A stretch of DNA of 64,000 nt from the NCBI GenBank assembly GCA_964017235.1, contig OZ024927.1, positions 26,369,160 to 26,433,159 of the forward strand, read 5' to 3'. A program made the translations under genes and the position numbers. Of the stretch, positions 9,854-22,267 are shown in pieces. Numbering within the stretch: the first letter of the stretch is position 1; every line of letters starts with the position of its first letter. Under the pieces are notes generated by a model that made no database searches, was not told the DNA's origin, and saw only the letters and a list, made by a program, of their open reading frames with translations. Origin of the DNA: Sabellastarte sp. h YS-2021 (Eukaryota > Annelida > Polychaeta > Sabellida > Sabellidae).

Positions 9854-11572
9854 TAAGCGTCCTGTTAGGGACGCTTGTTTGTATACGGGAGAAGCAACTC
9901 CGCTGGATCCACTGGATCTGATTTTCTTTTCGCAGTAGCTTGGTAGGTGTATGCAGTAGCCCTGGGAAATTTTTCTGAATGTGCTGCAATGACATTTTCA
10001 CCAATCAAAGATGTCATATGACCAAAAATGCTTTGTTTGGAAGGGCGTCCTTGTCTGAATGATAACTTACGAAGCATTTTATCTATCCACCTGAAATTTA
10101 GCAAATACCTTCCTCATATAAAGATCTCAGCGACATTAAATTTTGGCAGGGATAGGTTAAGAAATGACTGAGTATTGTTGATTAATTAAGCATTAACAAT
10201 TTTCTAAACAAGTAAACCACAAAACTGCTTGTATCTCCTTAACTGTGTGAGATAGAGTGATTTTGTCGAAATTTTCGACCCATAGGGTATCTAAACAAAC
10301 TAGTCTCTCCAATTTTCCAAAAATTTTCTCCTACCCAAAAATGGGGGTCGTATTCAATTTTCAAATTTTTGACAGAAAATGCAGAACACAAAATTGGAAA
10401 TATAGGCTCATAACGTACACATATAGAACAAAACTAGGTGATATATGAGTACTTCTTGAAACCATTTTCTTCATAAAATAAAAATTTACAAGTGGGATTT
10501 TGGCAAAATTTTTGACCCACAGGGTATCTGTGAAGACTAGCCTTTCCAAGTTTCAACATATATTTCACTTGCCAAAAATGGCGGCCATTTTGAATTTGAC
10601 TTTTTTCAAAAATGCAAAACACAAAAATGCTTGTTTCGCGAAAACCGTGTTAGATAGAGCGATTTTGACGAAATTTTTGACCAGCAAGGGTGTCACAACT
10701 GAGTAGCTGACCCAGTTTTTCAAAATTTTTTGTCTCGCCAAAATGGCGGCCATTTTAAATTTTTCGCAAAAATCCGCAAAACACCAAAATGCTTGTATCT
10801 CCAAAACCGTGCGAGATAGAGCGATTTCGGCAAAATATTTTATCCAGAGCCTATCTGTAAAGACTAGCCTTTCCAAGTTTCAACAAATATTTCACTTGCC
10901 TAAAATGGCAGCCATTTTGAATTTTCGAATTTTTTTTAAAAATGCAAAACACAAAAATGCTTGTATCTCAAAAACTGTGCTAGATAGAGCTATTTCAAAA
11001 AAATTTTGACCCACAGGGTAACTCTGCTGAGGTAGCTGACCCAATTTTCAAAAAAATTTTTGTCCCACCAAAAATGGCGGTCATTTTGATTTTTCGAATT
11101 TTTCGCAAAAATTGTAAAACGCAAAAATGCTTGTATCTCGAAAACTGTGCCAGATAGAGCTAATTCGGCAAAATTTCTTATCCACAGGGGATCTGTGAAG
11201 ACTAGCCTTTCCAAGTTTCAACGAATATTTTCACTCGCCAAAAAATGGCGGCCATTTTTAATTTGTGAATTTTTCGCAAAATTTGCAAAACACAAAAAAT
11301 GCTTGTATCTCAAAAACAGTTCGACATAGAGTAATTTTACCAAAATCTTTGACCCACAGGGGGTCTGTGAAGACTGGCCTATCCAAGTTTTAAAGAATTT
11401 TTCACTTGCCAAAAAAGACGGCCATTTGGAATTTTCAAATTTTTTTCCAAAAATGCTTGTATCTCGAAAACCGTGCTAGATAGAGCGATTTCAACGAAAT
11501 TTTTGACCCACAGGGTTAAGCTGCCATCATTTCTCCTTTTTGGGATGCTTTGTTTTGCAAGCGATCCTCTAG
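9854..11572 (+). mobile_element. hairpin-ended (HINE/pearl-like) element E1 with ~167-bp satellite core
   Basis: The 5' end is a hairpin, AAGCGTCC-TGTTAG-GGACGCTT. The 3' end has the same arm inverted (GGGATGCTTTG) and then GCGATCCTCTAG followed by TT. Between them are about six to seven tandem units of 164-174 bp marked by AAAATGGCGGCCATTTTGAA at about 10575, 10741, 10906, 11074, 11243 and 11415. It starts about 50 bp after the HGD stop codon, so it may be transcribed as part of the HGD 3' UTR. No Rep or helicase gene; non-autonomous. Confidence 0.72.
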
Positions 11573-12966
11573 TTAAGTTTTGTAAGTAGAATTTCCCTTT
11601 TAAGCAGCAATACGTATCAGATCAGTGATCTTTTACCCTCAATATTAACTGACTTATTCCAGGTAAACTTTCGTGTGAGAGAATTAAATAACTTAAAACC
11701 TAATGAAGGTCAAATTGAATATAATTCATTGCACTATTTTTTGTCATTCAAAGCAGTGCACAACAAAATAATAGTTGGAAGTAATCTAAGCATGGATCAT
11801 ATTTTGGCAAATTATGGTCATTTGTGTTTAGTGTGAAATTATTTTGAAAGTATTTGCATGTTCATTTTCATATATATTATCTAATTTGTATATTTATGCA
11901 CATGTTTATTTGGAGTGCGTTATTCATTTAAATAAAATATTAATCTATTAAGCTTGTTATCGTTGCAACTTTTGTAAGGTCAGATTTTGCACACATTCAA
12001 CTTGTACAAGTCAACTTATTCAAAATAAAACATGTACAGCCTTGCGTACTCTGCAAGTTGTGCTAGTTTTTCGTGCAAGTTGAAACTCATACAGATTCTC
12101 AATTTGTTCAAACTTCCTTCTGTACTTGCAGTATATTGTCCTTTGGAAAATGATGCATGGATACTTATATAATTAAAAGTTATACAACAATAAACCATGT
12201 TGAAAAGTGACTTACAACAGCTGCTTTGTTTACCAACTAGAGGTCACGTGACTCAGTGTGTTTTATTTGTTCCAAAAGTCTATCGTATTGTCCTTTGGGA
12301 CATTTATTGTATGAAGATCCTCCTTGTTTATAGAGCAGTCAATGGGTCAGCCAAAGAAGCAAAGAGTGCTAGTCCACGGAAGAAACAGAAAACAAAGTAA
12401 CTGGACTTTAAGACAAAGTATGTGCTTCTACAGGTCACTGAGTGCTTGTGTTTGTGTTTTAAGTAGTAAGGTATCAGGTGTGAGAATAGGGATGGAAGTG
12501 GGGACGAGTCAGTGGCTCCAGTATCTCAGAATCAAAAGCAATTTACTGTAGTACTGTGATGATACTTCACAATCAGCAGCTCGATTCTCAACACATATAG
12601 TTAATGGAAAATTTAAAATATTGGAAACAAACCACAAATTTGAAGAAGTTGTACATTCTTATCCAATATTTATGAACATTTGTGAATTTTTGTAGTGATT
12701 TTAGTGAACAGGACTCCCATGTTTTGGTTTCACGAGTTTTACTTCCTGTTAGTGGGCCTATTTCATTGTGGATGTACTAAAACATATCTATTTTCAGAAT
12801 CAAAATGGTTTTGCATTGGCAGGATACTGATACAAAAAATATGCTAGTGATCCATCAGTAGATTCAAGTATAATTTCACTATTGAAGGGTAATCTGGCTT
12901 TTTATATTGATCATTATTCTTGAGTATGGGGAAAATAACATAGAGCCAATTGGTGGAGGATGTTAT
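11573..12966. other. AT-rich spacer, no gene recognised
   Basis: Nothing protein-like was recognised. The stretch 12600-12670 (ATTGGAAACAAACCACAAAT) resembles repeats at 48351-48552 in an ARID2 intron, so part of this is dispersed repeat DNA. Confidence 0.5.
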
Positions 12967-14285
12967 TATGTCCACCCCACTGGGGGGTGGACATATTATT
13001 TTTGCTTTTTCCGGCGTCCGGTGTCCGGCGTCCCACTTGGTTTCCAGACATTTTAGGCAACAGTTCTTATCCTATCTTTACCAAATTTGGCATGCAGGTT
13101 TATTGGGTTAATAGCTTGTATGGAAGAAGAAAAACAAAAATAAATTAAAATGTCCTTGAGGTGTTACCCCTTCCAAGTGTGAGCTGTAAATGGAAGAAGG
13201 GTTCAAATTTTTGGGCTAAAGAAGGCATGGGGAGCCAATCAGAAGCCAGTTTACAACCAGCATGGTCATGCATACTAAATGACAGTTTAAGGTACCCTCT
13301 CAGGAATGATCTACCTGACACCAAGGTGTCATCCCGTAATTTTCAAATTTTTGCCAAAAATGACAAAACACAAATTTGTTTCTATCTCCTTAACCGTGCG
13401 AGATAGAGCAATTTCGTCAAAATTTTCGACCCACAGGGTATCTAAGCATTGTACTCTTGGCAATTAAAAAAAAATTTTCCCCTCCCCAAAAATGGCGGCC
13501 ATTTTGAATTTTCAAATTTTTGCCAAAAATGGCAAAACACAAATTTGCTTCTATCTCCTTAACCGTGCGAGATAGGGCGATTTCGTCGAAATTTTCAAGC
13601 CACAAGGTATCTAAGCAATGTACTCTTTGCAATTTCCAAAAAATTTTCCCCTCCCCAAAAATGGCGGCCATTTTGAATTTTCGAATTTTTGCCAAAAATG
13701 GCAAGACACAAATTTGCTTCTATCTCCTTAACCGTGTGAGATAAAGCGATTTCGTTGAAATTTTCGACCCACAGGGTATCTAAGAAATGTACTCTTGGCA
13801 ATTTTCAAAAAATTTTCCCCTCCCCACATATGGCGGCCATTTTGAATTTTCGAATTTTTGCCCAAAATGGAAAAACACAAATTGGCCTTAACCGTGCAAA
13901 ATAGAGTTATTTCGTTGAAATTTTTTACCCATAGGGTATCTAAGAAATGTACTCTTGGCAATTTTCAAAAAATTTTCCTTTTCCCAAAAATGGCGGCCAT
14001 TTTGAATTTTCAAATTTTTGCCAAAAATAGAAAAACAGAAATTTGCTTCTATCTTCTTAACCGTGCAAGATAGAGTGATTTCGTCCAAATTTTCGACCCA
14101 ACCAATACAAAAAGGCATGAAGCTGAAATAATTTACATGTACACTAATAAATATTTAAGCATCATTGATATATTTTACAAATGAAACAGGGTCTTGTAAC
14201 ACTAGTGTACAATTTTGCCAAAAGGTTCATGGGGTGGACATTACACATGATAATGTGTGTTCTTCTATGCTATCCTCTTTCTATT
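12967..14285 (+). mobile_element. hairpin-ended (HINE/pearl-like) element F with ~169-bp satellite core
   Basis: The 5' end is a perfect 12-bp hairpin, TATGTCCACCCC with a 5-base loop and GGGGTGGACATA (12967-12995). The arm recurs once near the 3' end as GGGGTGGACAT (14231-14241), followed at once by a second hairpin ACACAT-GATA-ATGTGT (14243-14258). The core has about five units around GGCGGCCATTTTGAATTTTC, spaced 169, 169 and 160 bp, clearly homologous to the core of E1 although the ends are unrelated. The exact 3' limit is uncertain. Confidence 0.65.
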
Positions 14286-14583
14286 CGTATGTCACAGCTA
14301 CTATCAACAGGGCGTCCTATTTCTAGTTTTTTTTCAATCTTTTCTGGCGATGACATTTTACAACATATTTCATAATGGTTACCGGTATTTACATTGATTG
14401 TCCACTACTGTCTTTGAATAATGACAACAGTAAATCCATATTTACCCAAAAGTATTTGTTTATGAAAAATCAGCTGTAAAGTATTTCTATTTTATTCTAG
14501 ACTTTTATAGTGCTTAATCTCTGCCAAGGCAGATTCTAAGTTGCAACACCAGAAACCAATTCAGTAATCATTCTTCCATAGAC

Positions 14584-14591
14584 ATAACCAG
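14584..14591. repeat. 8-bp target site duplication, left copy (ATAACCAG)
   Basis: ATAACCAG here and at 20788-20795 flanks the hAT MITE that was later split by DIRS copy D2. Confidence 0.85.
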
Positions 14592-14592
14592 T

Positions 14593-15094
14593 AGTGCTGG
14601 GACGAGTTGACTGAAACTTGAGTTGTAACTCGATGGGCGATAGTTAGGGGTAACATCAATCTGCGTAAGTGAAACTCAAGTTTTTGAAAACGTCAATTTT
14701 ATTGCGTTAATACATCCTATCCAATGGACAATTGCTTTACCGGTCGGCGCGACCGGTCCCGCCAAACGTCAGAAAAAGACGTCCTGTAAAACTACCAGCA
14801 GGACCGGTCACAGAGTGTGCATTCGCCAGGTGGCGCAAGGTATACTACTGGGACGAGTTGACTGAAACTTGAGTTGTAACTCGATGGGCGATAATTAGGG
14901 GTAACATCAATCTGCGTAAGTGAAACTCAAGTTTTTGAAAACGTCAATTTTATTGCGTTAATACATCCTATCCAATGGACAATTGCTTTACCGGTCGGCG
15001 CGACCGGTCCCGCCAAACGTCAGAAAAAGACGTCCTGTAAAACTACCAGCAGGACCGGTCACAGAGTGTGCATTCGCCAGGTGGCGCAAGGTAT
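14593..15094. repeat. 251-bp tandem duplication across the MITE/DIRS junction
   Basis: 14593-14843 is repeated head to tail as 14844-15094 with an offset of exactly 251 bp and only a few differences. Each unit carries about 100 bp of MITE end plus about 147 bp of the left terminal repeat of DIRS copy D2. The duplication must therefore be later than the D2 insertion, and it looks recent. Confidence 0.9.
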
Positions 15095-15263
15095 GTCGTT
15101 TCCTGTCTGGTCATAATGACGTCAAAGCATCTGTTTCGTTTGGCTCGAAAGAGTGTGCAGACGTTTTTCATCAGAGATACGTTTTTGAAGTTTTTAGAAC
15201 AAACTCTTCCATTTTATTTTATTTCAAGTAGTACGAATTATTTCTGCTAGTTTACTGATCATC

Positions 15264-17163
15264 ATGTCGTCTCCTGGACAGAAACGAGGTTCTTGCGGGC
15301 ACGTTATGGCCATATTCGACAACCACAAGAAATGCGCGTGTTGTCGTGAGAAGGGGGTGGGAGACGACCCCTGTGTCAAGAAACTAGATTGCCAGATATG
15401 TAAGGCGTTTATGCCTTCTCAGATTATTCAACTGGCCACGCCGACTTACAAGGCAAGAAAAGAACGTGGAGAGCAGAAGAAATCTGAAGCTAGCAGTGAC
15501 GTGACCCCCACTCTCGTGGACCCATCAGAGGTCACTCTTTTGGGACGGGTTAGTGCTGACAAGCCGTCTTCAGTTGAATCTACCCCCAAGCAGAAGAAGA
15601 AGCGTTCTGATGACTCTCCAAGGTCCAGGAAACGTAAACAAAGCAGTAAACCCACTTCAGATGATCTCAAGTCCCTTGATGACAAGTGGAGTGAGAGGTT
15701 TTCCCGTCTAGAAGCTATGCTTCTTAACCAGTCCTTTGCTTCTGTGGTGCCCAGAGAACACCCTTTCTTTGATCCGGGTGCTTCTACTAGTGTTATGTTT
15801 GCAGAGAGTACTGGCTCCGGTCTTGCTGAGACTGCCAGTGTTTCTTCACAGTTGACGGCTACCCAACCTCTGCTGGGGGTTACTGGTACGAGTGCTGTGA
15901 GATATGAGAATGGGAGTGCTACCCGCCCTGTTCAGGCTCCTGGTGCAGGTCCTGAAGTTCTGCCCACCGGCATTGAGTCTACACAGTTGAACAAGCCACT
16001 TCCCGGTGTATGACCTGATGAGTTTGCCGGTGAATCTGACAGTGAGGCAGAAGTGGATGGGGAACCGGCTTTACCAACTAGTGTTCACGTCCAGGGTGAT
16101 GTACCGGAAGATGCGACTGACCAGGACCTCTCTGAAGATGCCAACTACAGGGAAACTATCAAAGGGGTCAGATCCTTTATGGGCTGGTATCAGATCCCGG
16201 ACTACGACCATTCATCTTCCTCCCTGGATGATAATCCTTTTGCCGGTTCCTGAACCAAACCAGCCGGCAAAGTCTCAGTGAGGTTACCGGTAGATGAGTG
16301 ACTGTGCAGGAAATTTGAGAGACTTTGAGGAACTCAGAGACTGGTGGACTGCTACGGGACCAGTGTATGAAGACACCCAAGTCATCAAAATGGTATGCTA
16401 TGCATACAGATAAGAAGGACTCTGCTTCTGCAACTGTATGTGACTGGTCTCCGGAACCGGCCAAACTCAACAGTACCTTTACCAGAGTGGCCAGACGGAG
16501 TTTGCCTTCTGCCCCTGCTTCCCGTACTTTTAGCCAGGACACGTTGAGAAGGTGGGAGAGGGTGTTCCGGGAACAGTCAATGATATGTAACCAGGCTGCT
16601 GGTCTGTCGAGATGTTTGACAAAAGTACAGGACTCCATGGTTACACAGTTGAAATCACTCAGGGTGGACACCGGGAAAGGCAAGGCAGCAGAGAGAACGC
16701 AGCAAGCTGTTGAAGAACTCGAATATCTGGTTACATTCAACATTACTGTTCTATTTCACAAGCAGCGTACAATGCAGGATCTCTCAGCATGGCCAACCTC
16801 GCTCTGGCATGTCGAGACAGTTATTTGGAATTCTTATGTGGTGGGGTAAAGCCAGATACCTTGACTGCCTTACGTACAGCACCAGTTCATCTTAACTCAC
16901 TGTTTCCAGACAGTTTGCTAGTGAAGGCTGAAGATGAAATTTCCCGTAGTGAAGAGAGGCGTTCTTCTGGCAGTGTACACAGGAAACCCGGACGTTTTCA
17001 TCCGTACGTTTCCTCAAATGGCAGAGCAATAAAACAACCGGACCGGAAGCCCACTACACCGGCCTTGAAGCAAATTAGGGACCGGCAAGTTGGACAGAAA
17101 GGTCGTGGTAAAGCCTCAAACTTCACCCAAAAGCCGGCTAAGGGTTTCAAAAAACATAAATGA
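15264..17163 (+). pseudogene. gag-like part of DIRS copy D2
   Basis: Begins [20 protein letters not shown] with a Cys/His-rich N-terminal motif (C-H-C-C-C-C-C spacing over about 45 residues) shared with copy D3. It continues with a Lys/Arg-rich stretch, the NYRETIKGVRSFMGWYQIPD motif and a basic tail. Broken fossil part. Confidence 0.75.
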
Positions 17164-17399
17164 CAATTACTGTGTCTTAAATGTAGCCGGAGTGAAGAAC
17201 TCTACATGTATCCGGCAAGAAGCAAGATTTAAACCCTTCACCAGTGGTCTGTCACCGGGTTGCCACAAAAGAAAGGTGTAAATCCCAATTATTGTTGTAC
17301 CTATACAGAAATAAAGCATGTGAACGATGTTTCCTGTGTAGGTCACTTGAGTTCTGTAAATTCTGTCACAAATGTCCCAACTGTTGTCACACATCCACC

Positions 17400-18830
17400 T
17401 GTAGGGGCAAGGCTTCAGCAGTTTTGGGAGAAATGGGAAGCTCTGGGTTCGAGTCCAAAGGTAGTCACTATACTGAGAGAGGGCTACACCCTTCCCTTCC
17501 CGTTCAGATCCAGCCTAACCAGGTCACCAACGGTCATAAGCAACTATGTCAACCCACAAAGATGGTCCCACCGTCTGGAGGCACTGTATCAGCTGACAAA
17601 CAAAAATACAGTCGAACCGGTAGCAAACCAAAACTCACTGGGTTTTTACAACCGGTTATTTTTGGTTCCCAAACCCAACAACCGGTGGAGACCCATCCTG
17701 GACCTGAGCACTTTGAACACCTTCCTAAACACAGAGTTGTTCAAAATGGAGACCCCAGAAATCATAAGGACCTCCCTTCAGGTAGGGGAGTGGGTCACTT
17801 CCATAGACTTCAAGGACGCATACTTCCACATACCAATTCACAGTCAGTCCAGGAAGTACATGCATTTTCACATCCAGGGTCAGTCCTACCAGTTCAAAGC
17901 TCTACCCTTTGGCCTGTCCACAGCACCTATGGAGTTCACAGTGGTGGCTAAAGAGGTCAAACTGATGGCCTTACAAAGTACCTAGACGACTGGTTGGTGA
18001 GAGCCACGTCCCACCAAACTTGTCTCCAGCATACACAGACCTTAGTAGCTCTCTGTCGAGAACTGGGGTGGCTGGTGAACGAGGAGAAGTCAGAACTGGA
18101 ACCAAAACAGGTCTTCAACTTCGTAGGTTACCAGTTCGATCTCAGGGAGGGCAAGGTCAGACCCACACCAGAACGTTGGCAGACCTTAACAGACAAGATA
18201 CTGTCAATTCCGGGGTGTCCGGTCCGGCAGTTCATGTCCCTCATAGGACTTCTAACAGCCACAGAAAAACAAGTCCACCCTGGTCGACTTCACATGAGAC
18301 CCATACAGTGGCACTTGAAAAACAACTGGAGGGTACCAAGGTCACTGGAAAAGGTGAAACCTGTTCCCAGGTCACTCCACCCTCACCTAAAATGGTGGCT
18401 GGAGGAAAGCAATGTTCTTCCAGGTCAACCATTACACCCTCTAAAACATGCTCTGCAAATCTTTACAGACGCATCAAAGGAAGGGTGGGGGGCTCACTTA
18501 AACGAGCGCACTGCAAGGGGAACCTGGTCAGTTCCAGAAAGCAAGTTGCACATAAATCACCTGGAATTAAAAGTGGTCTTTCTGGCCGTAAAAGAGTTCC
18601 AAGACCTCTGTTCAAACAACATAGTCCTGGTAGCCACAGACAACACAACAGTGGTTGCCTATATCAACAAAGAAGGGGGGATGAAGTCAGGCTCCCTGTG
18701 TGCCCTACTGTGGAGGATTCTGTCCTGGTGCACCAGGAAACAGGTAACCCTCAATCATGTCACATCCCCGGCCAGCTGAACGTGATAGCAGACAAGCTAT
18801 CCAGACTTGGCCAGACCATTCAAACGGAAT
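17400..18830 (+). pseudogene. reverse transcriptase/RNase H part of DIRS copy D2
   Basis: Shows [51 protein letters not shown] and RNase H IFTDASKEGWGAHL and [18 protein letters not shown] motifs. Broken fossil part. Confidence 0.82.
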
Positions 18831-19199
18831 GGTCCCTTCATCCAGAAGTGTTCAAAGCTATATGCTCCAGGTGGCACCAGCCACAAGTGTACCTGTTTGC
18901 CACGAGGTTCAACAACAAACTACCACAGTTTGTGTCACCGGTTCCGGACTCCCAGGCATGGGCAGTGGATGCACTCAGCCTGTCATGGGAAAATCTGGAC
19001 CCATACGCCTTTCCACCAGCAGCCATCTTGGGCAAAGTGGTGGAGAAGTTGCAGGACTACCCTTGCAACAGGATTATTCTGATTGCCCCAGAGTGGCCCA
19101 ACATGCACTGGTTTTGGGATCTAGTGGCAATGTCCAGTCAGATCCCCCTGTGTCTGCCCAACCTGCCCAATCTGGTGTCCCAACCATTCAATCAGACCC

Positions 19200-19864
19200 T
19201 GCACAGGAACTTGTCAAACCTGAACCTACACGCCTGGCTCCTAGAGCCACAACAATCAACGAGCAGGGGTTCTCTGAGGCAGTGGCAGCACGAATTGAGG
19301 CTCCTCAGAGAGGATCAACCAGATCAGTCTATGAGGCAAAGTGGACCATTTTTACAAAGTGGTGCCTCAGTAATCAGGTGGACTTTAGGGCACCACCTCT
19401 GAAAGCCATAGCTGACTTCCTGCTGCACTTATTTCAGGACAGGAAGTTACAACCAAGTACCATTGATGGATACAGATCAGCCATTGCTGACATGTTGGGC
19501 AACTCCACCATTAATGTCAGCAAAGATGAGAATCTCACCCATCTCTTGGATAGCTTCCATAGAGACAGGCCCAAAGGCAGGAGGGGTATACCCTCCTGGA
19601 ACCTATCCCTGGTATTACACCCTCTGACCAGGAGGCCCTCACACTACATCAGGTCAAAGCCCATGATGTCAGGGCCTTTGCTGCTTCTAAGGCCCTCCAG
19701 TCGAGGGTCTCCTTAGAGCAGATTCTGTCAGCCTGTCACTGGAAATCCCACAACACCTTCACACAATTCTATTTGAAGGATGTGGCTTGGGCTGACACAG
19801 AGCTTTTTCATTTAGGGCCAGTGGTGGCTGCCCAACAGGTCCACCACCACCACGCCCAAAAATG
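19200..19864 (+). pseudogene. tyrosine recombinase part of DIRS copy D2
   Basis: Core-binding motifs ([38 protein letters not shown]) and catalytic-region motifs ([12 protein letters not shown] and [16 protein letters not shown]) are present, but the stretch is much shorter than in copy D3. Broken fossil part. Confidence 0.75.
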
Positions 19865-20026
19865 AGGAGATATGTAGATATGTAAATATGTAGATATGTA
19901 GATATGTACATAGCTTGTACAGATTAAAAAAAAAAATACTGTGTCTTGCTTCCTTTGGGAATTATTTCTTTTGGGACTGAACTCAACCCTCTCTTCCTAT
20001 TCTCAGAGCAGATTTTGAGAAAAAAA

Positions 20027-20569
20027 GGGGGGGGGGGGGGTGGCAAACCTTGGACTTCTGGTTAACCGGTTAGTCTTAGCCGTCTTGATCTTTCGGGTCA
20101 CCTGACCCTAGGTCAAAATGGGCCTTTTCAGTTTTGTTCTTTTATGAGTTCATGTATGTCCCTAGCAGCTTACCCGCCTTCCAAGCGGTAGTTATTCAGC
20201 AATTGTCCATTGGATAGGATGTATTAACACAATAAAATTGCAAATTTAATAGTTAAAGTAAATTTTTATAAGTTAATACCCTATCCAATGGACAGGCAAG
20301 GCCCACCCATCCGGCCCCGCTATCAGCTTACTAGGGGTCTTAATAGGATTAGACACGAAAAAGATGCTTTGACGTCATTATGACCAGACAGGAAATGATA
20401 TACCTTGCATCACCTGGCGAATGCACACTCTGTGACCGGTCCTGCTGGTAGTTTTACAGGACATCTTTTTCTGGCGTTTGGCGGGACCGGTTGCGCTGAC
20501 CGGTAAAGCAATTGTCCATTGGATAGGGTATTAACTTATAAAAATTTAATTTACTTATTAAATTTGCAA
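20027..20569 (+). repeat. G-run, internal complementary region and 3' inverted terminal repeat of D2
   Basis: A run of about 13 G precedes the internal complementary region (about 20206-20294), where the two ends appear fused in reverse complement. The 3' terminal repeat ends at 20569 with TTTGCAA. Confidence 0.8.
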
Positions 20570-20787
20570 TATTTCACCATCTAAGGCTGACACTTCACCA
20601 ACACAACAGATATATCCGAAATTTTCAAAAATATACTGGATTTTTACTTCATTCTGGCTTAAATCATGTAAAATATTTTCCATTAATCAAACAAAATCCC
20701 TGAAAATTACTCGAGTTTAACTCGAGTTCAACTCGCTTCTAACAGGTGATACTCGATCATCCATTTTAGCTGGCGATCCCACCACTA

Positions 20788-20795
20788 ATAACCAG
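20788..20795. repeat. 8-bp target site duplication, right copy (ATAACCAG)
   Basis: Matches 14584-14591 exactly and marks the right end of the split hAT MITE. Confidence 0.85.
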
Positions 20796-21469
20796 GTCAT
20801 TACCATGGAGATGCCAGGTAGCTTACATGCCAAGGTGGGAAAGCGTATTTTAAGAGATGAGATTTTAAATCTTTTCTGAAACAGAATGAACATCATCAGG
20901 TAATCATTCCAAACTGTGGCAGCAAATTGTTTTTCAATCAAACAAATACTAGGAAAAGTTTCAAAAAGATTTACCAAAAAATGGTACTTTTTATGCATAA
21001 AATATATCAATCATATGCCTAGTGAAGGATAATAAATGATTAGTGCACACAGTGTTCTGATTCAATAGCACTTGCATGTAAAATTACTCACTGGGGCCTC
21101 CTTTTGAAATTCAACAGGAAGCAGCAAAATCCACTGTGTTCATTTTGTGTCCAAACTGTTCATTCGAATTGAAGTTTCACAATGAAGTCAAACATTTGAT
21201 GATGAAAAAGTCAGCTAAAACCTACAAATATCCCAACAAAAGGATGGATTGAATAAAATCAATTACTTACAAGCTCAATGGTTGATAATATTCACCAGTT
21301 TGCAACAAAATTTACTCCCCAACAAACCTTGACATTTACATGATCATGGGATCCTACTAAAACTTAATAAAAAGTCTGATTCTTGATCAAATTTTGTTCA
21401 TCATTTCGTTAATGTCAGTCTGCATTTTGAAAACATACCTGTGATGTGCTTGGACATGTTCACTAATGT
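20796..21469. other. AT-rich spacer, no gene recognised
   Basis: No exon, RNA gene or clear repeat was recognised between the hAT MITE and the Harbinger element. Confidence 0.5.
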
Positions 21470-21529
21470 GGGTGTTCCACCACACGACTAAGGCTCCCGA
21501 TTAAGGGTTTTGGGGGGTCGGTTTGAAAT

Positions 21530-22040
21530 ATTTGCTTAGTCCCAGACCTTCTGTAAGGGTCGGTTGTGGTCGGTTGGGGCCGTGTGAAAAATCAAACATG
21601 TTTGATATTTCACACGACTACAACCGATTCATATTTCCCGCCCTCAACAAAATGTCCAGTCCCAGGCGTCCTCAGGCCTCCTCAGACCCAAATTTACACA
21701 GTCGTGTGTTGTCCCAGGCCGCCTGCGACCCTTAGTCCCAGACCTCCCTAGCTTAGTCCCAGGAGGCCGGTTGTTAATCCCAGACTCAAATATGATGCGT
21801 ATGAATTTCATGCGTCTGAAAGTGGGTCGGTTGCATTAGTCCCCGGAAGCCTCAGACCGTCTGCGGTGTCCTGGGACCCAAAAATCAAGGTCTGGGACTA
21901 AGAACCGACTAAGGGTAACCGACCCTAACCGATCCAAACCGGCCTCCCCAGGACGCCTGGGACCACACATTTTCAGTCTGCGGCGGCCTGAGGACGCCCC
22001 AGGCGGCCTGGGACTAACAACCGATTAAGAACCGACTGTT
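21530..22040. repeat. left subterminal repeat cluster of the Harbinger element
   Basis: Many copies in both orientations of short motifs built on TTAGTCCCAGGC, CCTCAGGC and AACCGACT. They recur in the matching right zone. Likely the binding sites recognised during transposition (inference). Confidence 0.65.
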
Positions 22041-22086
22041 TTCCGCACGTCGGAAATTAAAACGAGGCAATGAGGGGGTCTGGGAC

Positions 22087-22094
22087 TATATAAG
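22087..22094 (+). promoter_or_regulatory. TATA box of the Harbinger accessory gene
   Basis: TATATAAG about 175 bp before the first ATG of the plus-strand gene, with GC-rich flanks typical of a core promoter. Confidence 0.6.
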
Positions 22095-22267
22095 CGACCG
22101 CGCACACTTTGTCGTTGTTACTGACTGTTTGGCTACTGAGAGACGTGTGTCACTGATTTGTAGGGGTTTTCAGTTTTTATTTTACATTTTATATACTTGA
22201 GCTTAGGGCAAATTTCACAGTTAGGAGACACATTTTACTATTTTTTTATTATTTTGTCGACTGGATT

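Larger units (their letters stand above)
14948..20569 (+). mobile_element. DIRS1-like retrotransposon, copy D2 (both ends present)
   Basis: Fossil DIRS element of about 5.6 kb. It starts TTTTATTGCGTTAATAC and ends AAATTTGCAA. Its inverted terminal repeats match over about 170-185 bp (near 14962-15134 and 20345-20530) with roughly 5% differences by eye. Parts are gag-like (15264-17163), RT/RNase H (about 17400-18830) and recombinase (about 19200-19864), then a G-run and internal complementary region. It is clearly broken (about six breaks) and part of the recombinase region is missing. No target duplication is evident, as expected for recombinase-driven insertion. Near-identical ends put it in the same subfamily as copy D3. 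Confidence 0.92.
14592..20787. mobile_element. hAT-type MITE (about 320 bp of its own) split by a DIRS element
   Basis: Ends are TAGTGCTGGGA at the left and, in reverse complement, TAGTGGTGGGA at the right (10 of 11 match), with the perfect 8-bp duplication ATAACCAG outside both. These are hAT features. The inside is mainly repeated ACTCGAG/ACTCGAT motifs and non-coding. Its sequence is interrupted by DIRS copy D2 (14948-20569). Taking out D2 and the duplicated left segment leaves about 104 bp on the left and 218 bp on the right. Confidence 0.87.

Noticed and set aside
12197-12551. Overlapping open frames near 12200-12550
   Set aside because: Short, with no family resemblance and no nearby exon to join.
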